From an uncultured Eggerthella sp. (lineage in GTDB: Bacteria > Actinomycetota > Coriobacteriia > Coriobacteriales > Eggerthellaceae), in assembly GCA_900542065.1 (NCBI GenBank), contig UQLU01000001.1, positions 124,001 through 188,000 of the forward strand: a DNA stretch of 64,000 nt, written 5' to 3'. Shown in pieces: positions 6,939 through 19,700 of this stretch. Within the stretch, counting starts at the first letter, position 1. Every line of letters begins with the position of its first letter. A program made the position numbers and the translations under genes. The notes beneath the pieces are model-generated. The model was not told where the DNA came from and searched no databases. It was given only the letters and a program-made list of their open reading frames with translations.

Positions 6939-8762
6939 ATGTGTGGAATTGTTGGCTATACCGGTTCACTTCAGGCAAAAGAAGTTTTGCTTGAAGGTTT
7001 GAAGCGTTTGGAATATCGCGGTTATGATTCTGCGGGTATTGCAGTATTTGATGGCGATAAATTAAATATCGTAAAACGCTTGGGTAAAGTATCGGAATTG
7101 GTTGATGCCCTTGGACCTCAAACCTGTGTTGGCACGTGTGGCATTGGTCATACTCGTTGGGCAACCCATGGTGCTCCTTCCGAGCGTAATGCACATCCGC
7201 ATACGAGCTGTGCATCCGATATTGCAGTAGTTCATAACGGTATTATTGAAAACTTTACTGAACTCCGCGAAGAACTTATTGCGAGAGGTCATACCTTTGA
7301 ATCTGATACCGATACAGAAGTAGCTGCTCATCTTGTTGAGGAAGCTTATAACGGTGATCTGTTAGAAGCGGTACGTAGTGCTGCTTCAAGGCTTGTTGGC
7401 GCATATGGTCTTGCTGTTACCTGCGAACAAGAACCAGGCACAATTGTAGTAACGCGTAAAGATTCTCCCATTGTGCTTGGCGCAGCAGAAAATGGTAGTT
7501 ATGTTGCATCTGACATTATTGCTGTTATTGAAGCAACACGTGACGTTGTCATTATGGAAGACAATCAATTTGCTGTTATGAAGCCTGAAGGCATTACGTA
7601 TTTTGATCAGGATGGTAAAGAAATTCATCCAGAAATTACCCATGTTGACTGGGACATTGATGTTGCAGAAAAAGGCGGTTATCCCGACTTTATGTTAAAG
7701 GAAATTCACGAACAGCCTCGCGTAGTTCGTGATACCTTGGCAGGCCGTATGTCTGGTCGAGAAATCAAGATCGATGAGCTTACTCTTACTCGCCAAGAGC
7801 TTAACTATATTGATCGTGTCTACATTATCGGATGCGGTACGTCGTATCATGCAGGTCTTATCGCTAAGAATTTGATTGAGGCATGGGCTCGAATTCCTAC
7901 TGAGGTAGAAGTAGCAAGTGAATTCCGCTACCGTAATCCTATTATTACTCCTACTACTTTGGTTGTTGCTGTTTCTCAGTCGGGTGAAACGGCAGATACG
8001 CTTGCCGCAATTCGTGATGCACGTATTAAGGGCGCTAAAGTTTTTGGTATTACTAACGTTATTGGTTCTCCTGTTGCGCGAGAATCTGATGGTGTTATTT
8101 ATACAAAGGCTAATAAAGAAATTGCAGTTGCTTCAACCAAATCATTTATTGGTCAGGTTGTAAGTTTGACCTTGTTGGCAATGTTGCTTGGTCGTGTGAA
8201 GGGTAAGTTAACGCTGAACATGACTCGCATGCTCTTTACTGAGCTTGCAGATACTGCTGATCAAATTGAGGCAATTCTTGATGATACTTCGGTAATTGAA
8301 GAAGCTGCTCATTTCTTTGATGGCCGAGATTCAACCCTCTACATTGGTCGTGGATTAGGTGAAGCAGTATGTTACGAAGGTGCATTAAAGCTTAAAGAAA
8401 TTAGTTATATTCATGCGGAAGCTTATGCTGCAGGCGAAATGAAGCATGGTCCTATTGCATTGTTGGATGATGGTTTCCCTATTGTTGCTGTTGTTACGCA
8501 GAGTGCAACCTACGATAAAACCCTTTCCAATTTGGAAGAGTCCAAATCTCGTGGCGCCAAGATTATTGCAATAGCTACCGAAGGCGACGAAAACGTTAAA
8601 AAGGTTGCGGACCATGTAATCTATATTCCAAAAGTTCGTGATTCGTTTATGCCTATTACTGCAAGTGTTCCTTTACAGTTGTTGGCACGTGCGGTTGCGG
8701 TTGCTCGTGGTTGTGATGTAGACCAGCCACGTAACTTGGCAAAGTCTGTTACCGTAGAATAA
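6939..8762 (+). CDS. glmS: Glutamine-fructose-6-phosphate aminotransferase
   Basis: GlmS makes glucosamine-6-phosphate from fructose-6-phosphate and glutamine, the first step to UDP-GlcNAc and peptidoglycan. The start at 6939 gives MCGIVGYTG, placing the nucleophilic Cys at position 2 as needed after Met removal; AGGAG (6926-6930) is well spaced, while the GTG at 6921 would bury the nucleophile. The N-terminal glutaminase half has GHTRWATHGAPS and HNGIIENF; the C-terminal half has two SIS domains (SQSGETADTLAAIR, STKSFIGQV, AYAAGEMKHGPIAL). It ends LAKSVTVE as usual; 607 residues, full length. No glmS ribozyme is visible in the 110-bp leader. Confidence 0.97.
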   Translation: MCGIVGYTGSLQAKEVLLEGLKRLEYRGYDSAGIAVFDGDKLNIVKRLGKVSELVDALGPQTCVGTCGIGHTRWATHGAPSERNAHPHTSCASDIAVVHNGIIENFTELREELIARGHTFESDTDTEVAAHLVEEAYNGDLLEAVRSAASRLVGAYGLAVTCEQEPGTIVVTRKDSPIVLGAAENGSYVASDIIAVIEATRDVVIMEDNQFAVMKPEGITYFDQDGKEIHPEITHVDWDIDVAEKGGYPDFMLKEIHEQPRVVRDTLAGRMSGREIKIDELTLTRQELNYIDRVYIIGCGTSYHAGLIAKNLIEAWARIPTEVEVASEFRYRNPIITPTTLVVAVSQSGETADTLAAIRDARIKGAKVFGITNVIGSPVARESDGVIYTKANKEIAVASTKSFIGQVVSLTLLAMLLGRVKGKLTLNMTRMLFTELADTADQIEAILDDTSVIEEAAHFFDGRDSTLYIGRGLGEAVCYEGALKLKEISYIHAEAYAAGEMKHGPIALLDDGFPIVAVVTQSATYDKTLSNLEESKSRGAKIIAIATEGDENVKKVADHVIYIPKVRDSFMPITASVPLQLLARAVAVARGCDVDQPRNLAKSVTVE

Positions 8763-8817
8763 AAGCATTAATTCTTATTCAAGTTTGTCTTGAAGGATTC
8801 GAAAAGAGTAATTAGCT

Positions 8818-9369
8818 TTGAAAGATACAGAGAAACTATCGCAAGATGAGGCGCTTCAGGGCGCTTCATCTGCTGTTTTGCCTGATTCTGTTTCCCTTGG
8901 AGTGGATATTGTAGAAATTGAACGTATGAGGGCTATCCTAAAGCGATCTCCTGCGTTTGCTCGACGTGCTTTTTCTGAAGAGGAACAGGCGTATTGTAAT
9001 GCAACTGCCGCTCCTGAATTTCACTATGCAACAAGGTTTGCTGCAAAAGAAGCCGTGGTAAAAGCGCTTGGTACGGGGTTTTCTTCGGGTATTGGGATTA
9101 AAGATATTGAAGTGTCGCTTGATAGTAAGGGCAAGCCACGTGTAGTGTTGCATGGTAGAGCAAAGGAAATCTTTGAAGAGAAGAATATTGAAGAGCTTCC
9201 TCTTTCTCTTTCTTATACCCATAAAGAAGCAGTAGCTTGCGCAATGGCTTTAACGGGCGATGTCCGCAAGGCAACGGAGCGAAAAATTAGCCCAACTGAA
9301 GCTCTTACTCGACAATTTAAAGAAGTACGCTCGCTCCTAGACGATATCGATACAAAAGAAAGTCGGTAA
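8818..9369 (+). CDS. acpS: Holo-[acyl-carrier-protein] synthase
   Basis: AcpS moves 4'-phosphopantetheine from CoA to apo-ACP. The core shows GVDIVEIERM (Mg ligand Asp30) and YATRFAAKEAVVKALGTG (Glu78), then GIGIKDIEV and LSLSYTHKEAVACAMA. The start is TTG with GAAAAGAG 9 nt upstream. The protein carries about 20 extra N-terminal residues and a 45-residue charged C-terminal tail (KISPTEALTRQFKEVRSLLDDID) beyond the usual ~125. It sits just upstream of nnrD, a common pairing in actinobacteria. Confidence 0.92.
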   Translation: MKDTEKLSQDEALQGASSAVLPDSVSLGVDIVEIERMRAILKRSPAFARRAFSEEEQAYCNATAAPEFHYATRFAAKEAVVKALGTGFSSGIGIKDIEVSLDSKGKPRVVLHGRAKEIFEEKNIEELPLSLSYTHKEAVACAMALTGDVRKATERKISPTEALTRQFKEVRSLLDDIDTKESR

Positions 9370-9374
9370 AAGAA

Positions 9375-10235
9375 ATGGAACAGAAAGAACTTGCTTCATT
9401 AATTCCTTATCCAGCCGATGATGCCCATAAGTATTCTCGTGGTAAATGCGTTCTACTTGCTGGATGTGCCCCTTACCCAGGGGCTGCTTGCCTTGCGGCT
9501 CGTGCATCGCAGTATGCAGGAGCAGGGTATACGCAAGTGTTTACCGCATTTGAAAACAAATTAACGCTTCGTTTGTATAGACCTTCTTTAGTGGTGAATT
9601 CTTTTGAGGAATTCTTTCCATTGCAGGCGCTTAAACCAGGTAGCAAAGGTGCTTTTGTAGTGGGTCCTGGCTTTGAAGCTGACGATCTTCATATTTTGTC
9701 CCTTATAGAATCCGTACTTAATTACGCAGCACGTCCTGTTCTTGTAGACGGGGGTGCCCTTTCGTATTTACCTGCCTTGCGTGAAGACTCTACCTGGCCA
9801 AATACTCTTACGCTTCTTTCGGGATCTTTGATTTTGACTCCTCACCATGGTGAAGCGGTAAAACTTGGTGAGCCGTTTAACATTGATGTGACCTCTATGT
9901 CTCGAGAAGAAGCAGCTAAGCAACTTGCAACGTATTACAACGCTACTGTTGTGTTAAAAGGAGCAGATACTGTTGTTGCTCAGCATGATAGACATGAAGT
10001 TATAACGTTTGGCAGTGCAGTTTTATCTAAAGCAGGAACAGGAGATGTGTTAGCAGGCACTATTGGTGGACTGTTAGCGCAAGATATGGATCCCTATGAG
10101 GCTTGCATTTTGGGTGTTTCGATTCATGCCAAAGCAGGTTTGTTAGCGCAAGATAAGTACGGCATGGTAAGTGCAAGTGCCGAAGAGGTATTAGAGAATA
10201 TTCCAGGCGCTTTTTTGTCATATCAAGAAAACTAA
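9375..10235 (+). CDS. nnrD: ADP-dependent NAD(P)H-hydrate dehydratase
   Basis: This enzyme repairs damaged NAD(P)H by dehydrating the hydrated form with ADP or ATP. The 286 residues fit the ribokinase-fold carbohydrate kinase family (YjeF C-terminal domain): VLLAGCAPYPGAACLAAR, AFVVGPGF, PVLVDGGALSYL, LTPHHGEAVKL, VVLKGADTVVA and the anion-hole motif KAGTGDVLAGTIGGLL near residue 220. The epimerase half (YjeF_N) often fused to it is absent here. It starts 5 bp after acpS and is co-transcribed with it. Confidence 0.92.
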   Translation: MEQKELASLIPYPADDAHKYSRGKCVLLAGCAPYPGAACLAARASQYAGAGYTQVFTAFENKLTLRLYRPSLVVNSFEEFFPLQALKPGSKGAFVVGPGFEADDLHILSLIESVLNYAARPVLVDGGALSYLPALREDSTWPNTLTLLSGSLILTPHHGEAVKLGEPFNIDVTSMSREEAAKQLATYYNATVVLKGADTVVAQHDRHEVITFGSAVLSKAGTGDVLAGTIGGLLAQDMDPYEACILGVSIHAKAGLLAQDKYGMVSASAEEVLENIPGAFLSYQEN

Positions 10236-10311
10236 CTTTTTGAAATACATAGCAATTTAGAGGTCATTTTAAGAGAAGCGGCGATTTAGCTGAGCTAATT
10301 AATAGTTTTAA

Positions 10312-12453
<2,142 letters not shown>

Positions 12454-12486
12454 TCAACGAGTGATATAAAGGACGTTAGAAACACT

Positions 12487-13218
12487 ATGAGTAAAGTTCG
12501 GCTAGATGATTTGCTTATAGAGCAGGGGTATTTTCCCAATAAAGATGCGGTACTACGTGCGGTAATTGCCAAAGAAGTTCGCGTAGACGACGTGTATGTA
12601 ACGAGCGCGGCGGTTAAGGTTAAACCTGACGCGGATATTTTCGTGAAAAATACCAAACGTTTTGTTTCTCGGGGTGGTCACAAACTTCAAGGTGCGCTTG
12701 ATTATTTTCATGAGAATGTTGAAGGAAAGCGTTGTATCGATGTTGGGTCTTCGACTGGCGGATTTACTGATTGTTTGCTTCAGGCAGGCGCTCAAAGTGT
12801 AGCGTGCGTTGATGTAAATTATGGCCAACTAGCCTGGCAATTACGGCAAGACGACCGTGTAAGTGTTTTTGAGCGTACTAACATTCGTCTTGCTGATCCT
12901 GCTGATTTGGGAGCACCTTTTGATATTGTAGTATGCGATTTAAGCTTTATTGGAATCGCTCAATTAGCCGATGTTTTTGCATCTCTTTGTAGTTCAGGTA
13001 GTGTATTTCTTGGCTTAATTAAACCCCAATTTGAAAGTCATCATGATGAAACTGAACGTGGTGTTGTAGTTGATGAAGCGGTTCGTCAACGTGTGATTTC
13101 TGAAGTAACGCAGGCACTTGAACAGGTTGGTTTTACGGTGGATGGGGTCGTGCAATCTCCTATTAAAGGCCCAGAAGGCAATATAGAATATATTGTCCGT
13201 GCAGTCTTCTCTGGATAG
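12487..13218 (+). CDS. tlyA: TlyA-family rRNA 2'-O-methyltransferase / hemolysin-like
   Basis: TlyA proteins methylate 2'-O of cytidines in 16S and 23S rRNA in mycobacteria and affect capreomycin sensitivity. The 243 residues contain an N-terminal S4 RNA-binding domain (VRLDDLLIEQGYFPNKDAVLRAVIA, residues 1-65), the linker FVSRGGHKLQGAL, and a Rossmann methyltransferase (CIDVGSSTGGFTDCLLQAGA, VVCDLSFIGI, GLIKPQFES). It follows ligA by 33 bp and is likely in the same transcript. The exact rRNA target cannot be read from sequence. Confidence 0.93.
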   Translation: MSKVRLDDLLIEQGYFPNKDAVLRAVIAKEVRVDDVYVTSAAVKVKPDADIFVKNTKRFVSRGGHKLQGALDYFHENVEGKRCIDVGSSTGGFTDCLLQAGAQSVACVDVNYGQLAWQLRQDDRVSVFERTNIRLADPADLGAPFDIVVCDLSFIGIAQLADVFASLCSSGSVFLGLIKPQFESHHDETERGVVVDEAVRQRVISEVTQALEQVGFTVDGVVQSPIKGPEGNIEYIVRAVFSG

Positions 13219-13288
13219 ATTAAACCGTGATTCTTACGAGGTTTAATACCTGGTAAGGCTGTAAGCTGAAGTAAAGATTGGCAATATC

Positions 13289-13597
13289 GTGAATGTTTCC
13301 TACGAGCAATCGTTAATAGATTACATGGTTAAGAAAAAGTTTTCCGCTATTGTGGTCGAACAAATTGACCCTGTTGGATGTTGTGCGGATACTTCTGAGT
13401 TGCTGTTGCGTTTTGTCAACGAAAAAGGTGCCGATAAGCTTCGCGATCAAGCTATTCGACAGCTGGATGCTCCTTTTGGTGAACTTTTTGTTATGGTTCG
13501 CGGTCTTGATTATGACAATGAAATTACCTTTGGTCTTCGTAACTTCTTAGGGTTAAAAGATATTACGGTAAAAGGAATTCGTCATTGGCAAATTTAA
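13289..13597 (+). CDS. Conserved-looking hypothetical protein with a Cys-Cys motif
   Basis: A 102-residue protein with a GTG start. It alternates short beta-like and helical segments: KKFSAIVVEQIDPVGCCADT, ELLLRFVNEKGADKLRD, GELFVMVRGLDYDNEITFGL, LGLKDITVKGIRHWQI. The adjacent Cys pair in GCCAD is its most notable feature and might bind a metal or cluster, but I cannot assign a family. It lies between tlyA and a terminator, in the same direction as tlyA. Confidence 0.65.
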   Translation: MNVSYEQSLIDYMVKKKFSAIVVEQIDPVGCCADTSELLLRFVNEKGADKLRDQAIRQLDAPFGELFVMVRGLDYDNEITFGLRNFLGLKDITVKGIRHWQI

Positions 13598-13628
13598 ATA
13601 CCCCTTACTGCATGACAATAAGGGGTAT
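13598..13628. terminator. Bidirectional terminator
   Basis: ATACCCCTTA (13598-13607) pairs perfectly with TAAGGGGTAT (13619-13628) across an 11-nt loop. It separates the converging genes at 13597 and 13661. The flanking T tracts are short. Confidence 0.7.
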
Positions 13629-13660
13629 CTGAGTTTGATGTGTAAGCTAATTACCTGTAA

Positions 13661-14422
13661 TTAATAGGTAGTGGGAGCAAGTAAGACTTTGCCTGTTCCG
13701 CGATAAACGTTTACTAAACCTTCACCAGAAGCAGCTGATCCAATAAGAGATTTGCCAGAACGCTCGACGCTAAAGTTCAAACTTCCGCTCCAGCATAATG
13801 CCATATTGCCATCAATCTTTAATATATCGTTATCAAGTGTAACTTCAATGAGTTCTTCTTTGGGGCTAGGGGATTCAAGAGCTAAAGCACCATAGCCATT
13901 AATGCTTAAGTTGAACAAGCCTTCGTTGCCGGCAACAGCAGATGAAACATTGGTGCGCATAACTGCTTGATGTTGCAAGCTAGAATAGCAAGCAAGGAAT
14001 AAACCATCGTCTAACACGATGCTGTTGCCCCAATTAGCAACGTCAATAAGCAAGATGTATTTATAGGTAGGCTCAAGAATTACTTTGCCAGTACCTTTAT
14101 ATTCAGGTTTAATAGCACTTTCTTTCGTTACTGCTCCACGAACTGCTTTACCTAAGAAGTCACCAACTCCTGTTACGCCTGTAGTCTGCTCGACGTCACC
14201 CACCATCCACTGCATTGCTCCTGCTTGAATGGTTACAGGTGCCTGACTTAAGTCGCAAATTACTTGACGACGGCGTACATTCATTTCACTTGAAAAGTAA
14301 GCGGTAGCAGCAGATTCGGGAGTAACACTTAAATCTCGTTTCCATTCGATTACCTGAAAGGCACCGAGTGCATCAAGCATTTGTACATCGTCATTTTCGG
14401 TGAAATTACTGATAGTGAACAT
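13661..14422 (-). CDS. AIM24 family protein
   Basis: AIM24/TIGR00266 proteins are double-stranded beta-helix proteins of uncertain role, widespread in bacteria. The chain of 253 residues shows the family's Gly-rich strands: GAMQWMVGDVEQTTGV, GKAVRGAVTKESAIKPEYKGTGKVILEPTY, DDGLFLACYSSLQ, and a closing GEGLVNVYRGTGKVLLAPT. The start at 14422 (MFTISNF) has GGAGGAG just before it; a TTG at 14446 would add eight residues. It is monocistronic between two terminators. Function not assignable beyond family. Confidence 0.9.
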   Translation of the reverse strand: MFTISNFTENDDVQMLDALGAFQVIEWKRDLSVTPESAATAYFSSEMNVRRRQVICDLSQAPVTIQAGAMQWMVGDVEQTTGVTGVGDFLGKAVRGAVTKESAIKPEYKGTGKVILEPTYKYILLIDVANWGNSIVLDDGLFLACYSSLQHQAVMRTNVSSAVAGNEGLFNLSINGYGALALESPSPKEELIEVTLDNDILKIDGNMALCWSGSLNFSVERSGKSLIGSAASGEGLVNVYRGTGKVLLAPTTY

Positions 14423-14440
14423 GTCTCCTCCAAGAAACCG

Positions 14441-14478
14441 CAACAAATAAAAGATCCCTTACACAAGTGTAAGGGATC
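14441..14478 (-). terminator. Strong terminator after UPF0210 gene
   Basis: GATCCCTTACAC (14453-14464) and GTGTAAGGGATC (14467-14478) form a perfect 12-bp inverted repeat with almost no spacer. On the minus strand it is followed by TTTTATTTG, fitting the end of the 14508-15872 gene. Confidence 0.85.
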
Positions 14479-14507
14479 GAACGTAAATTCAGCGTTGTAA
14501 TTACCGA

Positions 14508-15872
14508 CTAATTCTTTAAAGAATTTAGTGGGGCGGGCATACGTCCGCCACGATGAGCAAATACGGTACCTGCATTTTGATTAACGGGCATTACAGGAGC
14601 ATAGCCAAGCAATCCACCAAAATCGAGTTTGTCTCCCACTTTTTTGCCAATAGCTGGAATTAAACGCACTGCTGTGGTTTTATTGTTGATCATACCAATG
14701 GCGCATTCGTCAGCAATAATGCCAAAAATTGTTTCAACAGAAGTGTCGCCTGGTACTGCAATCATGTCTAAACCAACTGAGCAAACACAGGTCATAGCTT
14801 CAAGTTTTTCTAGGCTAAGTGCTCCCGCTTCTGCAGCGCGAATCATACCTGAATCTTCTGAGACGGGAATGAACGCGCCTGATAGACCACCAACGCTTGA
14901 GCTTGCCATTACGCCACCTTTTTTAACGGCATCATTGAGCATAGCAAGAGCAGCTGTGGTTCCAGGACCACCGCAGGTACCAACGCCAATAGATTCAAGA
15001 ATTTCCGCAACTGAATCGCCTTCAGCAGGAGTTGGTGCTAAAGAGAGATCAAGGATGCCTTTTTGAACTCCAAGACGTTTGCTTGCTTCGCGGCTCATAA
15101 GTTCGCCTGCACGGGTAATCTTGAAAGCAGTTGCTTTGATTGCTTCAGCGATGCTGGTCATATCAGCTTCTTTTGGCATGCTGCGTAAAACGGCATTAAC
15201 AACACCAGGGCCAGATACACCAACATTTACCACGGCATCTGCTTCTCCCGATCCATGGAAAGCGCCAGCCATGAAGGGATTGTCTTCTACTGCATTACAA
15301 AAGACCACCAATTTACCTGCACCAATGCATTGATTATCTGCAGTAAGTTCAGCTGATCGTTTGACAATATGAGCCATACGCAAAGCGGCATCCATATTAA
15401 TACCTGCACGAGTAGAGCCAATGTTGACTGAAGCACAGACATTATCGGTAGTTGCCAAAGCTTCTGGGATTGATTCCATTAGCGTAATGTCTGCCTTGGT
15501 TGCTCCCTTATGAACCAGTGCAGAAAAGCCACCTACAAAATCTACTCCAACTTCTTTGCCTGCTTTGTCCATTGCTTGTGCAATAGGGGAGAAATCAGTT
15601 GCATCAGTTGCAGCACAAATTTCTGCGATAGGAGTAACGGAAATACGCTTGTTAACGATAGGAATACCATATTCACGTTCTAGCTGCTCTGCTGTTGGAA
15701 CAAGCTTTTCCGCAGCAGAGGTCATGCGATCATATACTTTACGAGCCATCACATTGATGTCTTCATGGGTGCAGCTTCGTAAATTAAGGCCTAGGGTAAT
15801 AGTGCGAATATCTAAGTGTTGCTGACTTACCATTGCAAGGGTTTCAGCAATTTCTTCTGGAGTGATTTGCAT
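14508..15872 (-). CDS. UPF0210 (DUF711/PFL-like) family protein
   Basis: 454 residues, full length for UPF0210, a family structurally related to pyruvate formate-lyase-like barrels with unproven enzymatic role. Motifs seen include [87 protein letters not shown] and [19 protein letters not shown]. The partner ACT-domain protein (UPF0237) that commonly precedes it in other genomes is not adjacent here. It is divergent from the TetR gene. Confidence 0.93.
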   Translation of the reverse strand: MQITPEEIAETLAMVSQQHLDIRTITLGLNLRSCTHEDINVMARKVYDRMTSAAEKLVPTAEQLEREYGIPIVNKRISVTPIAEICAATDATDFSPIAQAMDKAGKEVGVDFVGGFSALVHKGATKADITLMESIPEALATTDNVCASVNIGSTRAGINMDAALRMAHIVKRSAELTADNQCIGAGKLVVFCNAVEDNPFMAGAFHGSGEADAVVNVGVSGPGVVNAVLRSMPKEADMTSIAEAIKATAFKITRAGELMSREASKRLGVQKGILDLSLAPTPAEGDSVAEILESIGVGTCGGPGTTAALAMLNDAVKKGGVMASSSVGGLSGAFIPVSEDSGMIRAAEAGALSLEKLEAMTCVCSVGLDMIAVPGDTSVETIFGIIADECAIGMINNKTTAVRLIPAIGKKVGDKLDFGGLLGYAPVMPVNQNAGTVFAHRGGRMPAPLNSLKN

Positions 15873-16062
15873 GAAAGCAAAGCCTTTCTATACATGAATA
15901 AACTGCTTAGCAGCATACCAAATTTAGAGCAATTTGTGCGTAAAGGTATGACAAGTGATGATTTCGTTACAGTCTTAGTTTTTGAACACTGTGTCTATTA
16001 TTGTGCGCTCTGTTGAAATATAATGTTATACACGATTTATAAAGAGGGAGAGTAGACAATAC

Positions 16063-16704
16063 GTGGCGAAGATTCAGGGGCATAGTTCTCTACAAGATTC
16101 GACTCAAAATGAAGATAGACGCATTGTTAAATCGAAACGTGCTCTTCGTGGTGCCTTAATAACCTTGATGGAAACTAAGGGCTTCGAGGCAATAACCGTA
16201 AACGATTTATGTAGTGCGGCGGATCTGAACAGAGGCACTTTTTATAATCACTTCTCCGATAAGGAAGACTTGCTGGTTTCTTTTGAGAATGAAGTGATGG
16301 AAACTATTGCGCTCATTCGTAGTGAAATGGCTTTATTGTCTGTTAAAGATGTAATGGCGTATTGCGTTTCTAAAAAGCCGCTTCCTTTTTTAGTAAGACT
16401 TTTTGATTATTTCAGAGAACAAGGGGATTTTCTTCATGCGGTAATGGGCCCTGGTGGTGATCCTCGTTTTGGTTCTCGCTTAAGAGATAGTTTCTGCACC
16501 AACCTTATTCAGGGTGTGTTGCATGAAAAGTATCGAAACGATCCTGATCCTTTCGTTGGCTATTACATTTCGTTTTATGCTTCAGCTTATTTAGGCGTAA
16601 TAAACCACTGGATAGATACGGGTATGAAAGAAGATTCTCAAACCATGGCCTTAATAGCTATGCGTTTGTTGTTTATTAAACCTGGCGAACCAATTAGATT
16701 GTAA
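16063..16704 (+). CDS. TetR/AcrR family transcriptional regulator
   Basis: 213 residues. The N-terminal helix-turn-helix is clear: [53 protein letters not shown]. The C-terminal part (residues 75-213) is helical with [12 protein letters not shown], as in the TetR_C domains that end with a conserved W-I-x-G/T pattern. The start is GTG with GAGGGAGAG upstream. Its stop overlaps the ribosome site of the activase gene 10 bp downstream, so the two are co-transcribed and it probably controls its own operon. Ligand unknown; an acyl-CoA or hydroxy acid is a reasonable guess. Confidence 0.92.
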   Translation: MAKIQGHSSLQDSTQNEDRRIVKSKRALRGALITLMETKGFEAITVNDLCSAADLNRGTFYNHFSDKEDLLVSFENEVMETIALIRSEMALLSVKDVMAYCVSKKPLPFLVRLFDYFREQGDFLHAVMGPGGDPRFGSRLRDSFCTNLIQGVLHEKYRNDPDPFVGYYISFYASAYLGVINHWIDTGMKEDSQTMALIAMRLLFIKPGEPIRL

Positions 16705-16714
16705 GGAGATATTG

Positions 16715-19700
16715 ATGGCACCCGAAACGACAAGCACTGCGCGGCTTCATTTGGGCATTGATGTTGGATCCACTACCGTAAAAGTTGCTGTTTTGGATAA
16801 TAACCAGCAGATCGTGTATTCCGTTTACCGTCGTCATCATGCTGATGTACGCGCAACGGTATTAGAGGTGCTGCGTGAAGCTGCTGAGCAATTTCCTGAT
16901 CAACCGATAACGATTGCTATTACCGGCTCAGGTGGCTTGTTGCTTTCGCAATGGCTTAACTTGGAATTTGTTCAGGAAGTTATAGCTTCTAAGACGGCAG
17001 TTGAAACCTTTATTCCAAAGACTGATGTTGCTATCGAGCTTGGTGGCGAAGACGCGAAAATTATCTATTTTGATAACGGCATTGAGCAGCGTATGAATGG
17101 TACATGTGCTGGCGGTACGGGTGCTTTCATTGATCAGATGGCATCGCTTTTGGATACAGATGCTAGTGGTCTTAATGAATTAGCTAAAAACCATACGGTT
17201 TTGTATCCCATTGCAAGTCGATGTGGTGTATTTGCTAAAACCGACGTGCAACCTTTACTTAATGAAGGTGCCAAAAAAGAAGATATTGCTGCTTCAATTT
17301 TCCAGTCGGTAGTTACCCAGACCATTTCTGGTCTTGCTTGCGGTAGACCTATTCGCGGATATGTAGCCTTCCTTGGTGGTCCGCTGCAGTATTTGCCTGA
17401 GTTGCGCAAGCGTTTTTACGAAACGCTCGAATTGGATGAAGAACACATCATTGTTCCAGACAATGCGCATCTTTTTGTTGCGGGTGGTTGCGCCCTTGCA
17501 AGTGCTAAAGGCAAACCTGAGCTTTTAGCTGACGTTGTAGAGCGTCTTGAAAATCTTGGTGACATTCAAGGCAGCGAAGTGGTTCGACTTCCTCCTTTGT
17601 TTAAGGACGAGGCGGACTATCAAGAGTTCAAAGAACGTCACGACAAAGAAAAAGTTCGTCGTGAAAATCTTGATACCTATAAGGGTGCTGCATATTTGGG
17701 TATTGATGCTGGTTCTACCACGTTTAAAGCAGCTTTGATTTCAGAAGATGGTGCTTTGTTGTGGAGTAGCTATATGAATAACAAGGGCGACGTTTTGGGT
17801 TGCGCAAAACGCGCTGTAGCGGAGCTATATGGCAAGTTGCCTATAGATCCTGCTACGGGTAAATCGAATGTTCGTATTGGCCATGTTACGGTAACAGGAT
17901 ATGGCGAAGCACTTCTTCTTGAGGCCTTGCGTGTTGACTCTGGTGAAATTGAAACCGTTGCTCATTTGCGTGGTTCCGAAGAAATGCTTCCTGGTGTTGA
18001 GTTCATTTTGGATATTGGCGGCCAGGATATGAAGTGCCTTCGCGTTAAAGACGGCGTAATTGAGCATATTATGCTTAATGAGGCATGCTCTTCTGGCTGC
18101 GGTTCCTTTATCGAAAGCTTTGCTTCTGGTCTTAATCTCAGTGTTTCTGAGTTTGCTCAAAGCGCTATTCAAGCTCGTAATCCTGTGGATTTGGGTAGCC
18201 GTTGTACGGTATTTATGAATAGCCGTGTAAAGCAAGCGCAAAAAGAAGGTGCTACGGTAGGCGATATTGCTGCTGGTTTGGCGCTTTCTGTTATCAAGAA
18301 TGCCTTGTTTAAGGTAATCAAAATTCGTGACCCGCGTGAGGTTGGTTCAAAGGTTATCGTTCAGGGCGGCACCTTCTTAAACGATGCTGTTTTGCGTTCT
18401 TTTGAACAGCTGGCTGAAACTAATGCGGTACGACCTGATATTGCAGGTAATATGGGTGCTTATGGTGCTGCACTTTTAGCGCGTGATCGTGCCCATGACG
18501 CTGAAGCACGTAGTGGCAAACCCGCTCAGACTTCTATGCTCGATCTTGCAGGGTTAGAGGCGCTTGAGCCCACCCATCGCAACATTCGTTGCAAGGCGTG
18601 TTCGAATCATTGTCTGTTAACCATTAATGATTTCGGTATTGACGAAAAGACAGGTAAACACCGTCGTTTCATAACGGGTAATCGTTGCGAAAAGGGTGCT
18701 GGTCTTGCACAGGAAGCTGCAAAGGTTCCCAATCTGTTTGATTACAAGACTGAGCGTATGTTTAATCACTACACGCCGCTTACTGCTGAAGAAGCAACGC
18801 GTGCAACCGTTGGTATTCCTCGTGCTTTGAATATGTATGAGAACTATCCATTCTGGTTTACTTTCTTCACCAAACTTGGTTTCCGTGTGGTTCTTTCAGA
18901 CCCTTCAACTAAGAAAACCTATGAGGCAGGTATTGAGTCAATGCCATCTGAAAGCGTGTGTTATCCTGCAAAGCTTTCGCATGGTCATATTATGAACTTG
19001 CTTGAAAAGGACATCGACTTTATCTGGATGCCTTGCGCTAAGTATGAACGTCAAGAAGACGAAACTGCAGGTAATCACTTTAATTGCCCGATTGTTATGA
19101 GTTATTCCGAGGCGTTAAAGCTCAACGTTGATGCGCTTAACGAAACAGATATCCAATTCCTGAATCCTTTCGTTCCTTATCATTTGAAGGACAAACTTAA
19201 AGAGCGTCTCTATGTTGAATTGGTTGAAAAGCACCCCGAACTTATGGGTTCAGGGCCACTGCCTACTCAGGACGAAATTGATGCTGCAGTAGATGCTGCT
19301 TGGGCAGAAGATGAGCAAGTGCATGAAGATATTCATCAAAAGGGAATGGAAACCCTGAAGTGGATTGAGGAACACGGAGTTCACGGTATTGTTCTTGCAG
19401 GCCGTCCTTATCATGGAGATCCTGAAATTAACCATGCTATTCCTGAACTTCTCACAAGCTTTGGTTTGGCGGTATTTACTGAAGATTCTGTTGCTCATAT
19501 GGGTCAGGTCGAGCGTCCTTTGCGTGCTGTTGACCAATGGATGTATCACACTCGTCTGTATCGTGCCGCTAAGGTGGTTACGCAGCGTGACGACCTTGAC
19601 TTAATCCAGCTTAATTCCTTTGGTTGTGGTTTGGATGCTATTACCACAGATCAGGTTCAGGAAATTCTTGAAGGATCAGGCAAGATCTATACCGTTTTGA

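Noticed and set aside
15816..16016. 66-codon plus-strand frame between the UPF0210 and TetR genes
   Set aside because: Overlaps the start of the UPF0210 gene and fills the shared promoter region; no ribosome site.
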